In this document: positions 52,944 through 60,685 of the stretch, in pieces
Layout of the letters: each line of letters opens with the position of its first letter
Numbering within the stretch: the first letter of the stretch is position 1
Assembly (NCBI GenBank): GCA_036403155.1
Contig: DASWRM010000037.1
Span: forward strand, 62,001-126,000
From: Gaiellales bacterium
Lineage (GTDB): Bacteria > Actinomycetota > Thermoleophilia > Gaiellales > JAICJC01
DNA length: 64,000 bases
Direction of reading: 5' to 3'
Program-made: the position numbers and the translations under genes
The notes under the pieces: model-generated
What the model was told of the DNA's origin: nothing
The model's database searches: none
Seen by the model: only the letters and a program-made list of their open reading frames with translations

Positions 52944-53902
52944 TGCTCACGCTTCTCCGACACCGATTCGACGCCATGGGCACCGAGTGCTCCGTGGCGG
53001 TCACCGCTCCGATCTGGGCCGCAGGACGCGGCCGCATCGCAATCGCGGCCGCGCTGGTCGAGGTGGCGGCGCAGGAACGGTCGCTGTCTCGGTTCGATCC
53101 CGGCAGCGACCTGACCGCCCTGAACGCGAGGGCCGGCGGCTGGCATGCCGCAAGTGAGCGGCTGTACGCCGCCGTCGAGGCGGCCGTGCGGGCCCGCGAG
53201 GCCACCGGCGGCCGCTATGACCCAACCGTCCTGCCGGCCCTGATCGCGGCAGGCTACGACGGCTCTTACCGGGATCTTCACCCGCACGAACCCGGCAGGC
53301 TTGCCGGCTGGCGAGCGGGGGCGGTGATCGAACTGGACCCGGCGCAACGGCGAATCCGACTAGCGCCTGGCACGTCGGTCGACCTCGGCGGCATCGGGAA
53401 GGGCATGTCAGCCGCGGTGGCGCTCGATGCCATGCGCGATGCCTGGCCGGAGCTTCCGGGCGCGCTTGTTGACCTTGGAGGCGACATCGCCGTCACCGGG
53501 TCGCCGCCCGACCGCGGCGCGTGGCGCATAGACATCGCCGATCCACGGGCCCGAGGCCGGTGTCTCGGCACGATCGCACTGGCCACAGGCGGCGTTGCCA
53601 GCTCTGGACGCGACCGCCGGCGACTGGGCCGCGACGGCGCGGGCCACCACTTGATCGACCCCCGCACCGGCGGGCCGGCCGTGCCGGGGCCACTCGCCGT
53701 GACCGTGATCGGCCCGGGCGCCGGCGAAGCGGAGGCGCACGCAACCGCTCTGGCAATCACGCCCACGGAGCAGGCCACCTTCTATCTCGCGCCACACCCG
53801 CGGTTCTCGGCCATCATCGTCCCGAGCGCGGAGCCTCCCTTCACCGTCAATCACCCGCCGCTCGTTGCATGGGCCCCCGATTCACGGGAGACGGCGGCAT
53901 GA
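52943..53902 (+). CDS. apbE: ApbE: FAD:protein FMN transferase
   Basis: 319 aa. It starts FDAMGTECSVAVTAP; SRFDPGSDLTALNARAG, SVDLGGIGKGMSAAVALDAM, ALVDLGGDIAVTG and HHLIDPRTGGPAVPG follow in family order with the Mg/FAD-binding Asp and Gly residues. Family enzymes attach FMN to a Thr/Ser of extracytoplasmic redox proteins. No signal peptide is obvious here. AAGGAG 6 nt upstream sets ATG 52943, which shares a base with the previous stop. Confidence 0.92.
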   Translation: MLTLLRHRFDAMGTECSVAVTAPIWAAGRGRIAIAAALVEVAAQERSLSRFDPGSDLTALNARAGGWHAASERLYAAVEAAVRAREATGGRYDPTVLPALIAAGYDGSYRDLHPHEPGRLAGWRAGAVIELDPAQRRIRLAPGTSVDLGGIGKGMSAAVALDAMRDAWPELPGALVDLGGDIAVTGSPPDRGAWRIDIADPRARGRCLGTIALATGGVASSGRDRRRLGRDGAGHHLIDPRTGGPAVPGPLAVTVIGPGAGEAEAHATALAITPTEQATFYLAPHPRFSAIIVPSAEPPFTVNHPPLVAWAPDSRETAA

Positions 53903-54474
53903 CCATTGCAGCGGGGCTACCCGTGGCCTGGCTCGTGGCACGCGCCGCGGGACTGGTCGCCTTCGGCGTCCTGACGCTCTCGACCTGGCTCGGGCTGGGC
54001 ATGAGCACGCGGCTGCTGGGGCCGCGGTATCAGGCCCGGCTGATGGGCTGGCATCGCACGCTTGCATGGACCGGTCTGACAATGATCGGCCTGCATGTCG
54101 GGGCGGTGCTGGCCGACCCGGTGCTCGGGTTCGGTCTGCCGGCCGTCCTCGTCCCGTTCGCCGCACCCTGGCGGCCAGCGGCCATCGCCGCCGGTGTCAT
54201 CGCCGGCTGGCTGACGCTGATGCTGGTGATCTCCTTCCGGATGCGCCGCCGGATCGGCCAGCGCGGCTGGCGCACGCTCCACTATGCGAGCTTCGCGGCA
54301 TGGGTGCTGGCGCTCGGCCACGCGCTCGCGTCCGGCACCGACCTGGCCGGCATCGGCGGCCCCGTGTTGGTCGTGGTCGCCGGCGCCCCGGTGCTCTGGC
54401 TGAGCATCGTCCGCATCCTCACCCCGCGCGGCCGGTCGCGCACGCAGACGGCCGGGCAACCGGCGGCATCCTGA
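53899..54474 (+). CDS. Ferric-reductase-like transmembrane protein (haem b)
   Basis: 191 aa with five to six helices. Candidate haem-ligand histidines are in LMGWHRTLAWTG, MIGLHVGAVLA, RTLHYASFAAWVLALGHALA, the pattern of small ferric-reductase-like (MsrQ/YedZ-like) membrane domains. It can pass electrons across the membrane. ATG 53899 overlaps the apbE stop (ATGA). Next to ApbE and ferredoxin it is the likely membrane step. Confidence 0.78.
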   Translation: MTIAAGLPVAWLVARAAGLVAFGVLTLSTWLGLGMSTRLLGPRYQARLMGWHRTLAWTGLTMIGLHVGAVLADPVLGFGLPAVLVPFAAPWRPAAIAAGVIAGWLTLMLVISFRMRRRIGQRGWRTLHYASFAAWVLALGHALASGTDLAGIGGPVLVVVAGAPVLWLSIVRILTPRGRSRTQTAGQPAAS

Positions 54475-54516
54475 TTCCCCCACGAAGCAATCACCACCAC
54501 GACACTGGAGACGACC

Positions 54517-54726
54517 ATGAGCTGCACCATCATCATCGACCGCAACGTGTGCTCCGGCTTCGGAGCCTGCGTCGACGCCGCACCCGACATCTTCGCGATA
54601 GGGGTCGACGGCATCGCCACCGGGCCGCCGCAGACCGACGATCGCGACGCGGCACTGCGGGCAGCCCTCGAGTGCCCGATGGGCGCGATCACCGTGCTCG
54701 AGGACGACGGAGGGGAGGCACGATGA
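54517..54726 (+). CDS. Three-cysteine ferredoxin ([3Fe-4S]-type or variant [4Fe-4S])
   Basis: 69 aa. Cysteines 12, 18 and 53 are set as CSGFGACVDAAPDIF and ECPMGAI, the pattern of small ferredoxins that serve cytochrome P450s and similar oxidoreductases; the middle ligand position is Gly. GGAG 5 nt before the ATG. It overlaps the reductase gene by 4 nt and should carry electrons from it. Confidence 0.9.
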   Translation: MSCTIIIDRNVCSGFGACVDAAPDIFAIGVDGIATGPPQTDDRDAALRAALECPMGAITVLEDDGGEAR

Positions 54727-55901
54727 GCGCGATGCGCACAGACGTGCTGATCGTCGGCGGCGGTCTGGCCGGCGCCCGCACCGGCGAAAGCCTGCGGGCC
54801 GCCGGGTTCGACGGCACGGTCACGATCGCCGGAGCGGAGCCCCACGCCCCCTATGAACGGCCCGCGCTCTCGAAGGAGTACCTGCTGGGCGACCGGCCGG
54901 CCGCAGACCTCGCCCTGCGGCCGGCCGGCTTCTGGGACGAGGCCGCGATAGAGCTCTTGACCGACACAGCCGTGGTGAGCGTCGATATCCATGGGCGGGA
55001 GGCGCACGCCGGCAACCGGGTCATCCGCTGGCGTCACCTGGTGCTGGCTACTGGCGCGAGCGTTCGCCGCCTGCCGGCACTCGAGGGCGGCGGCAATGTC
55101 CACCACCTGCGCACCCTCGATGACGCCGGCCGCCTGGGCGACGCCCTCGCAAGCGCGTCGCGGCTGGCAATCGTCGGCGCCGGCTTTGTCGGCCTCGAGG
55201 TGGCCTCCTCCGCCCGGCGCCTGGGCGCGTCGGTCACGGTGATCGACCTCTCACCGATCCCCTTCGCGGCCGCACTCGGCCCGCTTGTCGGGACGCGAAT
55301 GGCCGCTTTCGCCCGCGACTCGGGCGTCGACCTACAGCTGGGCCGAACGATCGCGTCGGTCCGGCGTGACGGCAACCGCGTGCGACGACTGGTGCTCGAC
55401 AACGGCACAGAGATCGACTGCGACGCCGTGCTGGTGGGGATCGGCGCCCGGCCGACCAGCGACCTGGTGGCCCGCCAGTTGCCGCTGGAAGGCGACGGGT
55501 CCGTTGCTGTGGATGCGGCGGGTCGCACGGCGGCCGAGTGTGTCTTCGCCTGTGGCGATGTCGCATGCGTCAGCAGAGGGGCGACGCCGTCGGGCCGTGT
55601 CGAGCACTGGACGGCAGCGGCCGCGGGCGCGAGAGCTGTGGCCTCCGCCATCACCGGGACACCACAGCCGCCGCCGTTGCCCGCCTACTTCTGGACAGAC
55701 CAGTTCGACAGCCGGCTGCAGGTGCTCGGACGCATCGAACGGGGCGTCGAACCGGAGCTGCAATCCGGGGATGGCTGGTTCGTCGCCCGCTACCTCGGTC
55801 GTGACAAACGGCTGCAAGCGGTGGCACTGCTGAACCGCCCGGACCTTCTGCAAACGGCGAGGCATGAGCTGGCCGGTCGGCCGATAGCCGATGCCGCCTG
55901 A
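54723..55901 (+). CDS. NAD(P)H-ferredoxin reductase (FAD, putidaredoxin-reductase type)
   Basis: 392 aa. FAD loop VLIVGGGLAGARTGESL, ERPALSKEYLLG, ATG motif VLATGASVRRLP, NAD loop LAIVGAGFVGLEVASSA, and VFACGDVACV as the second FAD motif; the C-terminal domain contains YFWTDQFDSRLQVLG. This is the PdR/RhuA-type reductase. No P450 is adjacent; the operon instead supplies a membrane haem protein and ApbE. Confidence 0.92.
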   Translation: MSAMRTDVLIVGGGLAGARTGESLRAAGFDGTVTIAGAEPHAPYERPALSKEYLLGDRPAADLALRPAGFWDEAAIELLTDTAVVSVDIHGREAHAGNRVIRWRHLVLATGASVRRLPALEGGGNVHHLRTLDDAGRLGDALASASRLAIVGAGFVGLEVASSARRLGASVTVIDLSPIPFAAALGPLVGTRMAAFARDSGVDLQLGRTIASVRRDGNRVRRLVLDNGTEIDCDAVLVGIGARPTSDLVARQLPLEGDGSVAVDAAGRTAAECVFACGDVACVSRGATPSGRVEHWTAAAAGARAVASAITGTPQPPPLPAYFWTDQFDSRLQVLGRIERGVEPELQSGDGWFVARYLGRDKRLQAVALLNRPDLLQTARHELAGRPIADAA

Positions 55902-55992
55902 CCGGTCATCCGATGATCCGGCGTTGATCGGGTTCTCGACTGTGTGCGGCCGATCCTCTATCGACGCCTTCTGGTCCGTCCGACAACGTCCG

Positions 55993-56005
55993 TACGATCT
56001 CAGGA
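55993..56005 (+). promoter_or_regulatory. -10 box of a leaderless promoter for the 66-aa gene
   Basis: TACGAT at 55993-55998, 6 nt, then ATG 56005. Confidence 0.5.
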
Positions 56006-56205
56006 TGACTGCAGCACAGCTGATCGAGCCGCGGCAGGGCACGTCCGCGGAGGTCGAGGCGTGGAGGCTGCACGTCCTGCTGCAGGCCGGGTACCCGCTC
56101 AAGCTTGCCGAGCGGATCGCGTGCACGACGGCCGACCTGCACCAGGCCGTGCAGATCCTCGAGCGTGGATGCGCGCCGCAGACCGCGGCGCAGATCCTGA
56201 CCTAG
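56005..56205 (+). CDS. Small protein with a predicted helical DNA-binding-like layout
   Basis: 66 aa. Contains WRLHVLLQAGYPLKLAERI and DLHQAVQILERGCAPQTAA, a helix pattern seen in small conserved actinobacterial proteins. I do not know its family. The leaderless box supports the start. It lies 54 bp before xseA. Confidence 0.5.
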   Translation: MTAAQLIEPRQGTSAEVEAWRLHVLLQAGYPLKLAERIACTTADLHQAVQILERGCAPQTAAQILT

Positions 56206-56259
56206 ACCGCGCGGATCCCGAACCGAGCGCCAGCCGCTGAGGGCGGCGATACTTCCGCC

Positions 56260-57492
56260 ATGAGCGCGAATCCGCAGCCGACCCAGTACGGGGACCGCCC
56301 GGTGTACTCGGTGGCCGGGTTCAACCAGGGCGTCGGCGGGTGGTTGCAGCGCCTGCCTGAGGTGTGGGTGGAGGGCGAGATCGCGGAGCTGAAGCACCAG
56401 GACAGGTGGGCCTTCGCGTACATGACGCTGAAGGATCCGGCGAACGGCGCGTGCCTGCCGGCGCTGATCGCGCGGACGAAGCTGGACGCGATCCAGCCGC
56501 AGCTGCGGGCGGGCGACAGGGTGCACGCGCTGGGACGGGCGGAGATGTATGCGAAGAAGGGGGAGCTGCGGTTCCGGGTGAGCGCGATCGAGCAGTTCGG
56601 GCTGGGGCTGGTGCTGCGGCAGATCGAGGAGCTGAAGCAGAGGCTCGCGGCCGAGGGGCTCTTCGCGGCGGAGCGGAAACGGGCGCTGCCGTTCCTGCCG
56701 AGGGTGGTCGGGCTGATCTGCGGGACGGACGCGGCGGCGAAGCGGGATGTGATCGAGACGGCGGAGCGGAGATATCCGCCGGCACGGTTCCGGGTGGCGG
56801 AGTCGGCGGTCCAGGGGGCGGGCGCGGTGCCGCAGATCCTGGCGGCGCTGCACAGGCTCGACCGCGACCCGGAGGTGGACGTGATCGTGCTCGCCCGGGG
56901 AGGTGGGTCGTTCGAGGACCTGCTGCCGTTCTCGGACGAGCGGCTGGTGCGGGCGGTGGCGGCGTGCGGGACGCCGGTGGTCTCGGCGGTCGGACACGAG
57001 CAGGACACGCCGCTCGTCGACCACGCGGCGGACGTGCGGGCGGGGACGCCCAGCCTGGCGGCGAAGCTGGTCGTTCCTGACCACGAGGCGGTGCGGGCTG
57101 AGCTGGACGGATTGGCAGGGCGGGCGGGACGGTCGCTGCAGGGCCGGGCGCACCGGTGTCGAGAGTCGCTGGAGCTGCTGGTGTCGCGGCCGGCGTTCGC
57201 GGACCCGGGATCGTGGATCACGGTGCGACGCGAGTCGGTGCGGCGATCCCGGGAGGCGCTGCAGCGCTGGCCGGTGCAGCGGCTGGAGCGCGAGCGGATC
57301 CACGTGCGCCACGCGCACGACAGGCTGCGGCTGCTGGGGCCGGCGGCGACGCTGGAGCGCGGGTACGCGATCGTGCAGGACGCGACGGGCCGAGTGGTGA
57401 CGCGGGCGGAGGCGGCCGGGCAGGGAGACCGGATCGCGATCCGGCTCGCGCAGGGCAGGCTCGGGGCGACCGTCGAGGAGGTGACGGAGTGA
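56260..57492 (+). CDS. xseA: Exodeoxyribonuclease VII large subunit
   Basis: 410 aa. An OB-fold N-terminus (VWVEGEIAELKHQDRWAFAY) precedes the catalytic domain: VVGLICGTDAAAKRDV, VIVLARGGGSFEDLLPFSDE, VVSAVGHEQDTPLVDHAADV and the closing LERGYAIVQDATGRVV. With XseB it degrades single-stranded DNA. The xseB GTG overlaps its stop (GTGA). Confidence 0.96.
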   Translation: MSANPQPTQYGDRPVYSVAGFNQGVGGWLQRLPEVWVEGEIAELKHQDRWAFAYMTLKDPANGACLPALIARTKLDAIQPQLRAGDRVHALGRAEMYAKKGELRFRVSAIEQFGLGLVLRQIEELKQRLAAEGLFAAERKRALPFLPRVVGLICGTDAAAKRDVIETAERRYPPARFRVAESAVQGAGAVPQILAALHRLDRDPEVDVIVLARGGGSFEDLLPFSDERLVRAVAACGTPVVSAVGHEQDTPLVDHAADVRAGTPSLAAKLVVPDHEAVRAELDGLAGRAGRSLQGRAHRCRESLELLVSRPAFADPGSWITVRRESVRRSREALQRWPVQRLERERIHVRHAHDRLRLLGPAATLERGYAIVQDATGRVVTRAEAAGQGDRIAIRLAQGRLGATVEEVTE

Positions 57493-57704
57493 GCGAGGAG
57501 ATGACCTTCGAGCAGGCGCGTGCGGAGCTCGAGGAGATCGTGCGGCGGCTGGAGGACGGACAGACGTCGCTCGACGAGTCGCTGCGGTTGTGGGAGCGCG
57601 GCGAGCAGCTGCATGCGCTGTGCCTCGCGCGGCTCGACCAGGCCGAGGAGCGGGTCACGGAGCTGCTGGCGCGGATGGGCCGCGCACCGGACGCGGGAAG
57701 CTAG
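57489..57704 (+). CDS. xseB: Exodeoxyribonuclease VII small subunit
   Basis: 71 aa. TFEQARAELEEIVRRLEDGQ and SLDESLRLWERGEQL are the two helices of the family. Coupled to xseA. Its TAG lies within CTAG, which is also the stop of the opposite gene. Confidence 0.95.
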   Translation: MSEEMTFEQARAELEEIVRRLEDGQTSLDESLRLWERGEQLHALCLARLDQAEERVTELLARMGRAPDAGS

Positions 57705-58225
57705 GCCCCGGCGAGCCAGGCCGAGACCTGGGCCGGAGAGCGCAGGCGGACGATGGTCGTGTTCTCGTACTCGGGGCGGGCGAACAGCTCCGGCAGTTCG
57801 CGCCGGTACCCGCGATGCCGGGCGGCCGCCCACCAGACGAGCGACTCGCGGCCCCAGAAGACGCCTCGCAGGGATTCGCGGTTGCCGTTCCAGAGCTCGG
57901 TGCGGCGGGCGAGCCGAACGGCGGTGCGAGCGCCGAGGCGGCGGAGCACGACGGGCAGGGGCAGGTCGAGCCAGACGATGGTGTCGGCCGCCCGGGGAAC
58001 GAGATCGCCGAGCTTGGAGCGGTAGCTGCCGTCGATCACCCAGCCGTCGCGGGCGATCTCGGCCACGACGGAGGCGCGAAACTGCTCGGGATCGGGCTCG
58101 GCCCAGTCGGGGCCGTGATGGAGGGCATCGAGCTCGACGTGCGGGACGCCCAGACGGCCGGCGAGCGCGGCAGCGAGGGTGGTCTTCCCGGAGCCGCTCG
58201 CACCGGTGACCCAGACCTTCCGCAT
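57701..58225 (-). CDS. P-loop nucleoside/adenylate kinase-like protein
   Basis: 174 aa. Walker A VTGASGSGKTTLAAAL is followed by VPHVELDALHHGPDW and a segment WVIDGSYRSKLGDL with Asp, then a lid-like Arg-rich part (RRLGARTAVRLARR). The order matches small FlaR/AAA_17-type kinases whose substrate is unknown. ATG 58223-58225 is 6 nt after GATAAT on the minus strand. Confidence 0.8.
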   Translation of the reverse strand: MRKVWVTGASGSGKTTLAAALAGRLGVPHVELDALHHGPDWAEPDPEQFRASVVAEIARDGWVIDGSYRSKLGDLVPRAADTIVWLDLPLPVVLRRLGARTAVRLARRTELWNGNRESLRGVFWGRESLVWWAAARHRGYRRELPELFARPEYENTTIVRLRSPAQVSAWLAGA

Positions 58226-58332
58226 GGGGCCATTATCCGTCACGCCGGTCGACGACGGCCTCAGCTGGTTCCCCTTCCTCGGTCGAGCTTGACCCCGGTA
58301 GAGCGAAGCCGTTGCCTCGGCCGGCACGCCCA

Positions 58333-58560
58333 CCCCATTTGCGTCAACCCCCTTGCTCAGCCGGACCGCTCACCCCTATCGCGTCAACCCCCTCTGTCGG
58401 CGGACGGCTCACCCCAATTATTGGAGACCAACCCCTGTGCCTGGGGTGGGGCCGTCTGTGACGGTGTTGTGACGCGTCGTTGGCGTGGTTGAGCGAAGTG
58501 TTGTGATCCGCCGATTATTGGAGTCCGACTCCAGTCGTGTGGCCGTGACGACTCGTTGTC
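58333..58560. repeat. Cluster of REP-like units upstream of the tyrosine transposase
   Basis: Two tandem units of 39-40 bp (58333-58372 and 58373-58411; each CCCC, A/T-rich spacer, GCGTCAACCCCC, ending GGCTCA or CGCTCA) run into a unit beginning CCCCAATTATTGGAGACCAA at 58412, and a further copy ATTATTGGAGTCCGACTCC lies at 58514. In the last two, TTGG-AGN-CC(A/G)A and a second stem can fold, with base changes that keep pairing. Copies related to the third unit occur at 24.5-24.7 kb. The rest of the 390-bp gap shows no gene. Confidence 0.7.
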
Positions 58561-58603
58561 AGACTTGCGACTGTCCATAGCCTCGCTGTGAGCTCCGGGC
58601 CCG

Positions 58604-58616
58604 TACGCTGAGACCG
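58604..58616 (+). promoter_or_regulatory. -10 box of a leaderless promoter for the transposase
   Basis: TACGCT at 58604-58609, 6 nt, then GTG 58616. Confidence 0.5.
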
Positions 58617-59173
58617 TGCCCCGAAAGCCTCGCATAGACTATGCCGGAGCGCTCCAGCATGTTGCCGTAAACGGCAACAACCGAGAGCCCATGTTCGTCG
58701 ACGCCATCGACCGCATGAACCTCCTCGCCCTTCTTCGCGGCACCGCGGAGCGATACCAGTGGCAGGTCTGGTCGTTCTGCCTGATGGACACCCACTGGCA
58801 CATGCTGCTGCGGACGCCGCGAACGCTCTCGCTCGGGATGCAGCGCCTGAACACGTGCTACTCGCGGACATTCAACGGGCGTCACGGACGGTCGGGCCAC
58901 TCGATCCGCCACAAGTTCATGTCGGTCCCCGTAGAGACCGACGTGCATCTGCGCGAGCTGACGCGCTACATCCCGCTCAACCCCGTCCGAGCGGGACTCG
59001 CAAGCCATCCGGAGGACTGGCCCTGGTCGAGCTACCGCGCCGAGCTCGGGCTGGAACCGGCACCCGACTGGACGGACGCCGGTTGGGCTTCGACGGTGCA
59101 CGGCGGCACCGACCGACTGCGCAGCTTCGTGGACGCCGGCATGGCCGCTGACGCCCCTGCACTCAGCGCGTGA
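58616..59173 (+). CDS. REP-associated tyrosine transposase (RAYT, Y1_Tnp domain)
   Basis: 185 aa. GALQHVAVNGNNREPMFVD, SFCLMDTHWHMLLRTP (the HUH-type His pair) and the C-terminal TRYIPLNPVRAGL with the candidate Tyr, followed by WPWSSYRAELGL, are classic for the Y1 single-strand transposase group related to IS200/IS605 TnpA. RAYTs are chromosomal, single copy and lack IS ends; they are linked with REP palindromes. A cluster of short repeats lies directly upstream. It converges on the acyl-CoA dehydrogenase gene with 11 nt overlap. Confidence 0.9.
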   Translation: MPRKPRIDYAGALQHVAVNGNNREPMFVDAIDRMNLLALLRGTAERYQWQVWSFCLMDTHWHMLLRTPRTLSLGMQRLNTCYSRTFNGRHGRSGHSIRHKFMSVPVETDVHLRELTRYIPLNPVRAGLASHPEDWPWSSYRAELGLEPAPDWTDAGWASTVHGGTDRLRSFVDAGMAADAPALSA

Positions 59174-60353
59174 CGTCGAGCAGCGCCTCGACCCCGCGCC
59201 GCTCGAGGCCCCGTGCGACGATCAGCCGCTGGATCTCGCTCGTGCCCTCCCAGATCCGGTCGACGCGCAGCTCGCGCAGGAAGCGCTCCGCAACGTTCGT
59301 CCGCATGTAACCGCGCCCGCCGAAGGACTGCACCGCCCGGTCGGCGCAGCGGTTCGCCGCCTCGCTCGCAAACAGCTTCGCCGCGCTCGCGCGATGGTGC
59401 ACCAGCTTTCGGTCCGCGGAAGGGTCGTCGGCGAGCACCGCGACGTTGTACGTCAGCAGCCGCGCCGCGAGGCAGTCGCAGGCCGAGTCCGCGAGCGGGA
59501 AGCTGACCCCCTGGAAGTCGAAGATCCGCGACCCGAACTGCTCCCGATCCAGCGTCCACCCCACCGTCTCGGCCAGCAGCCGCCGCATCGCCCCGACACA
59601 CCGCGCCGCGATGTGAATCCGCTCCTCCACGAACCACTCGTTCTGCAGCTCGTCGCCGCGCCCCACCATCTCCTCGCCGCCGAGCACCGCCTCGCGTGGC
59701 AGCAGGCAGTCGAACCGAATCGTGGGATGCCCGTGCGGGTAGTTGTGCGTGAACGGCGGGTCCTCCACGAACTCGATCCCCGGCACGTCGCGGTCCACCA
59801 GAAACAGCGTCGGCAGCCGCGCACCGCCCTGCCCCACGACGTTCACCATCACGATGTAGTAGTCCGCGATGTCGCCGCTCGTCACGAACCACTTCTCCGC
59901 GCGCAGCCGCCAGCCGCCGTCCTCCTCGACCGCCGTCCCCTCCACCGCTCCCGCGTCCGACCCCGCCCCGCCCTCCGTCACCGCGTAGGCGTCGGCCCGC
60001 TCGCCCCGCAGCGTCGGCAGCAGGTACCGCTCGATCTGCTCCGCCGTCCCCCGCGACAGCACGTTGTACCCGCCGCCCATGTTCCACCAGACCGCGTTCG
60101 TGTTCCGGCCCAGCTCCTCGTGGACGAGCACCTGCTCGATGTTCGTCCATCCCCGCCCGCCCAGCTCCACCGGGTGGTTCCCGCTGTCCAGCTCACGCCG
60201 CCGCGCTTCGTCCCGCACTCGCGCGCGGTCCTCGTCGCCGAGCCGCCCGCTCGCCAGCTCCGCCGTCACCTCGAGCGGGATCAGCACCTCGTCCACGAAC
60301 CCCGCCGCCCGCGCGCGCAGCGCACGCTGCGCCTCCGTCAGTCCAAAGTCCAC
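59163..60353 (-). CDS. Acyl-CoA dehydrogenase
   Basis: 396 aa. DFGLTEAQRALRARAAGFV starts the fold; AYAVTEGGAGSDAGAVEGTA and KWFVTSGDIADYYIVMV form the FAD/substrate region, and QSFGGRGYMRTNVAERFLRE and IWEGTSEIQRLIVARGL the C-terminal part. The catalytic Glu position is compatible but not certain. GTG at 60351-60353 overlaps the preceding small gene. Substrate is probably an acyl-CoA released by this operon. Confidence 0.9.
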   Translation of the reverse strand: MDFGLTEAQRALRARAAGFVDEVLIPLEVTAELASGRLGDEDRARVRDEARRRELDSGNHPVELGGRGWTNIEQVLVHEELGRNTNAVWWNMGGGYNVLSRGTAEQIERYLLPTLRGERADAYAVTEGGAGSDAGAVEGTAVEEDGGWRLRAEKWFVTSGDIADYYIVMVNVVGQGGARLPTLFLVDRDVPGIEFVEDPPFTHNYPHGHPTIRFDCLLPREAVLGGEEMVGRGDELQNEWFVEERIHIAARCVGAMRRLLAETVGWTLDREQFGSRIFDFQGVSFPLADSACDCLAARLLTYNVAVLADDPSADRKLVHHRASAAKLFASEAANRCADRAVQSFGGRGYMRTNVAERFLRELRVDRIWEGTSEIQRLIVARGLERRGVEALLDVTR

Positions 60354-60685
60354 ACCAGCTCCTCGAGTCGGCGCCGCTCCGGCGCGTCGTGCTCCTCGTC
60401 CTCCCGCAGCGCCGGCACCAGCAGGTACTGCTCGCGCAGCACCGCCGCCAGCCGCTCCGCCACCGGCCGCAGGTCGTCGTCGACCGCCGCGCGCTCCAGC
60501 CGGGCCCTGCAGTCCCGCAGGTACCCGAACCACTCGTCGATCCCGCCGCGATGGATCAGCCGCTCGATGCGGGCCTGCTCCGCCGCACCGTCAGCAGCCC
60601 CGAGCGCCGCCAGCAAGCCGGGAACCTCCCGCTCGATCTCCGGCGTCAGGAACAGCCACCGGTCGTCGCCGTGGATCAGCCTCAC
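60338..60685 (-). CDS. Small protein between Rieske oxygenase and acyl-CoA dehydrogenase genes
   Basis: 115 aa, helical and charged, with DDRWLFLTPEIEREVPGLL at the start and LEELVWTLD at the end. Unknown family. GTG 60683-60685 overlaps the Rieske stop (GTGA), and its end overlaps the dehydrogenase start by 16 nt, so it is clearly part of the operon, perhaps a stability or specificity factor. Confidence 0.6.
   Translation of the reverse strand: MRLIHGDDRWLFLTPEIEREVPGLLAALGAADGAAEQARIERLIHRGGIDEWFGYLRDCRARLERAAVDDDLRPVAERLAAVLREQYLLVPALREDEEHDAPERRRLEELVWTLD

Noticed and set aside
58333-58411. Tandem 39-40 bp units looked at as a CRISPR array
   Set aside because: Only two contiguous units, no spacers of even length and no cas genes; they belong to the REP-like family.
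58616-59173. Active IS200/IS605 element
   Set aside because: No tnpB, no left/right end hairpins around the gene and no second copy; features fit a domesticated RAYT.
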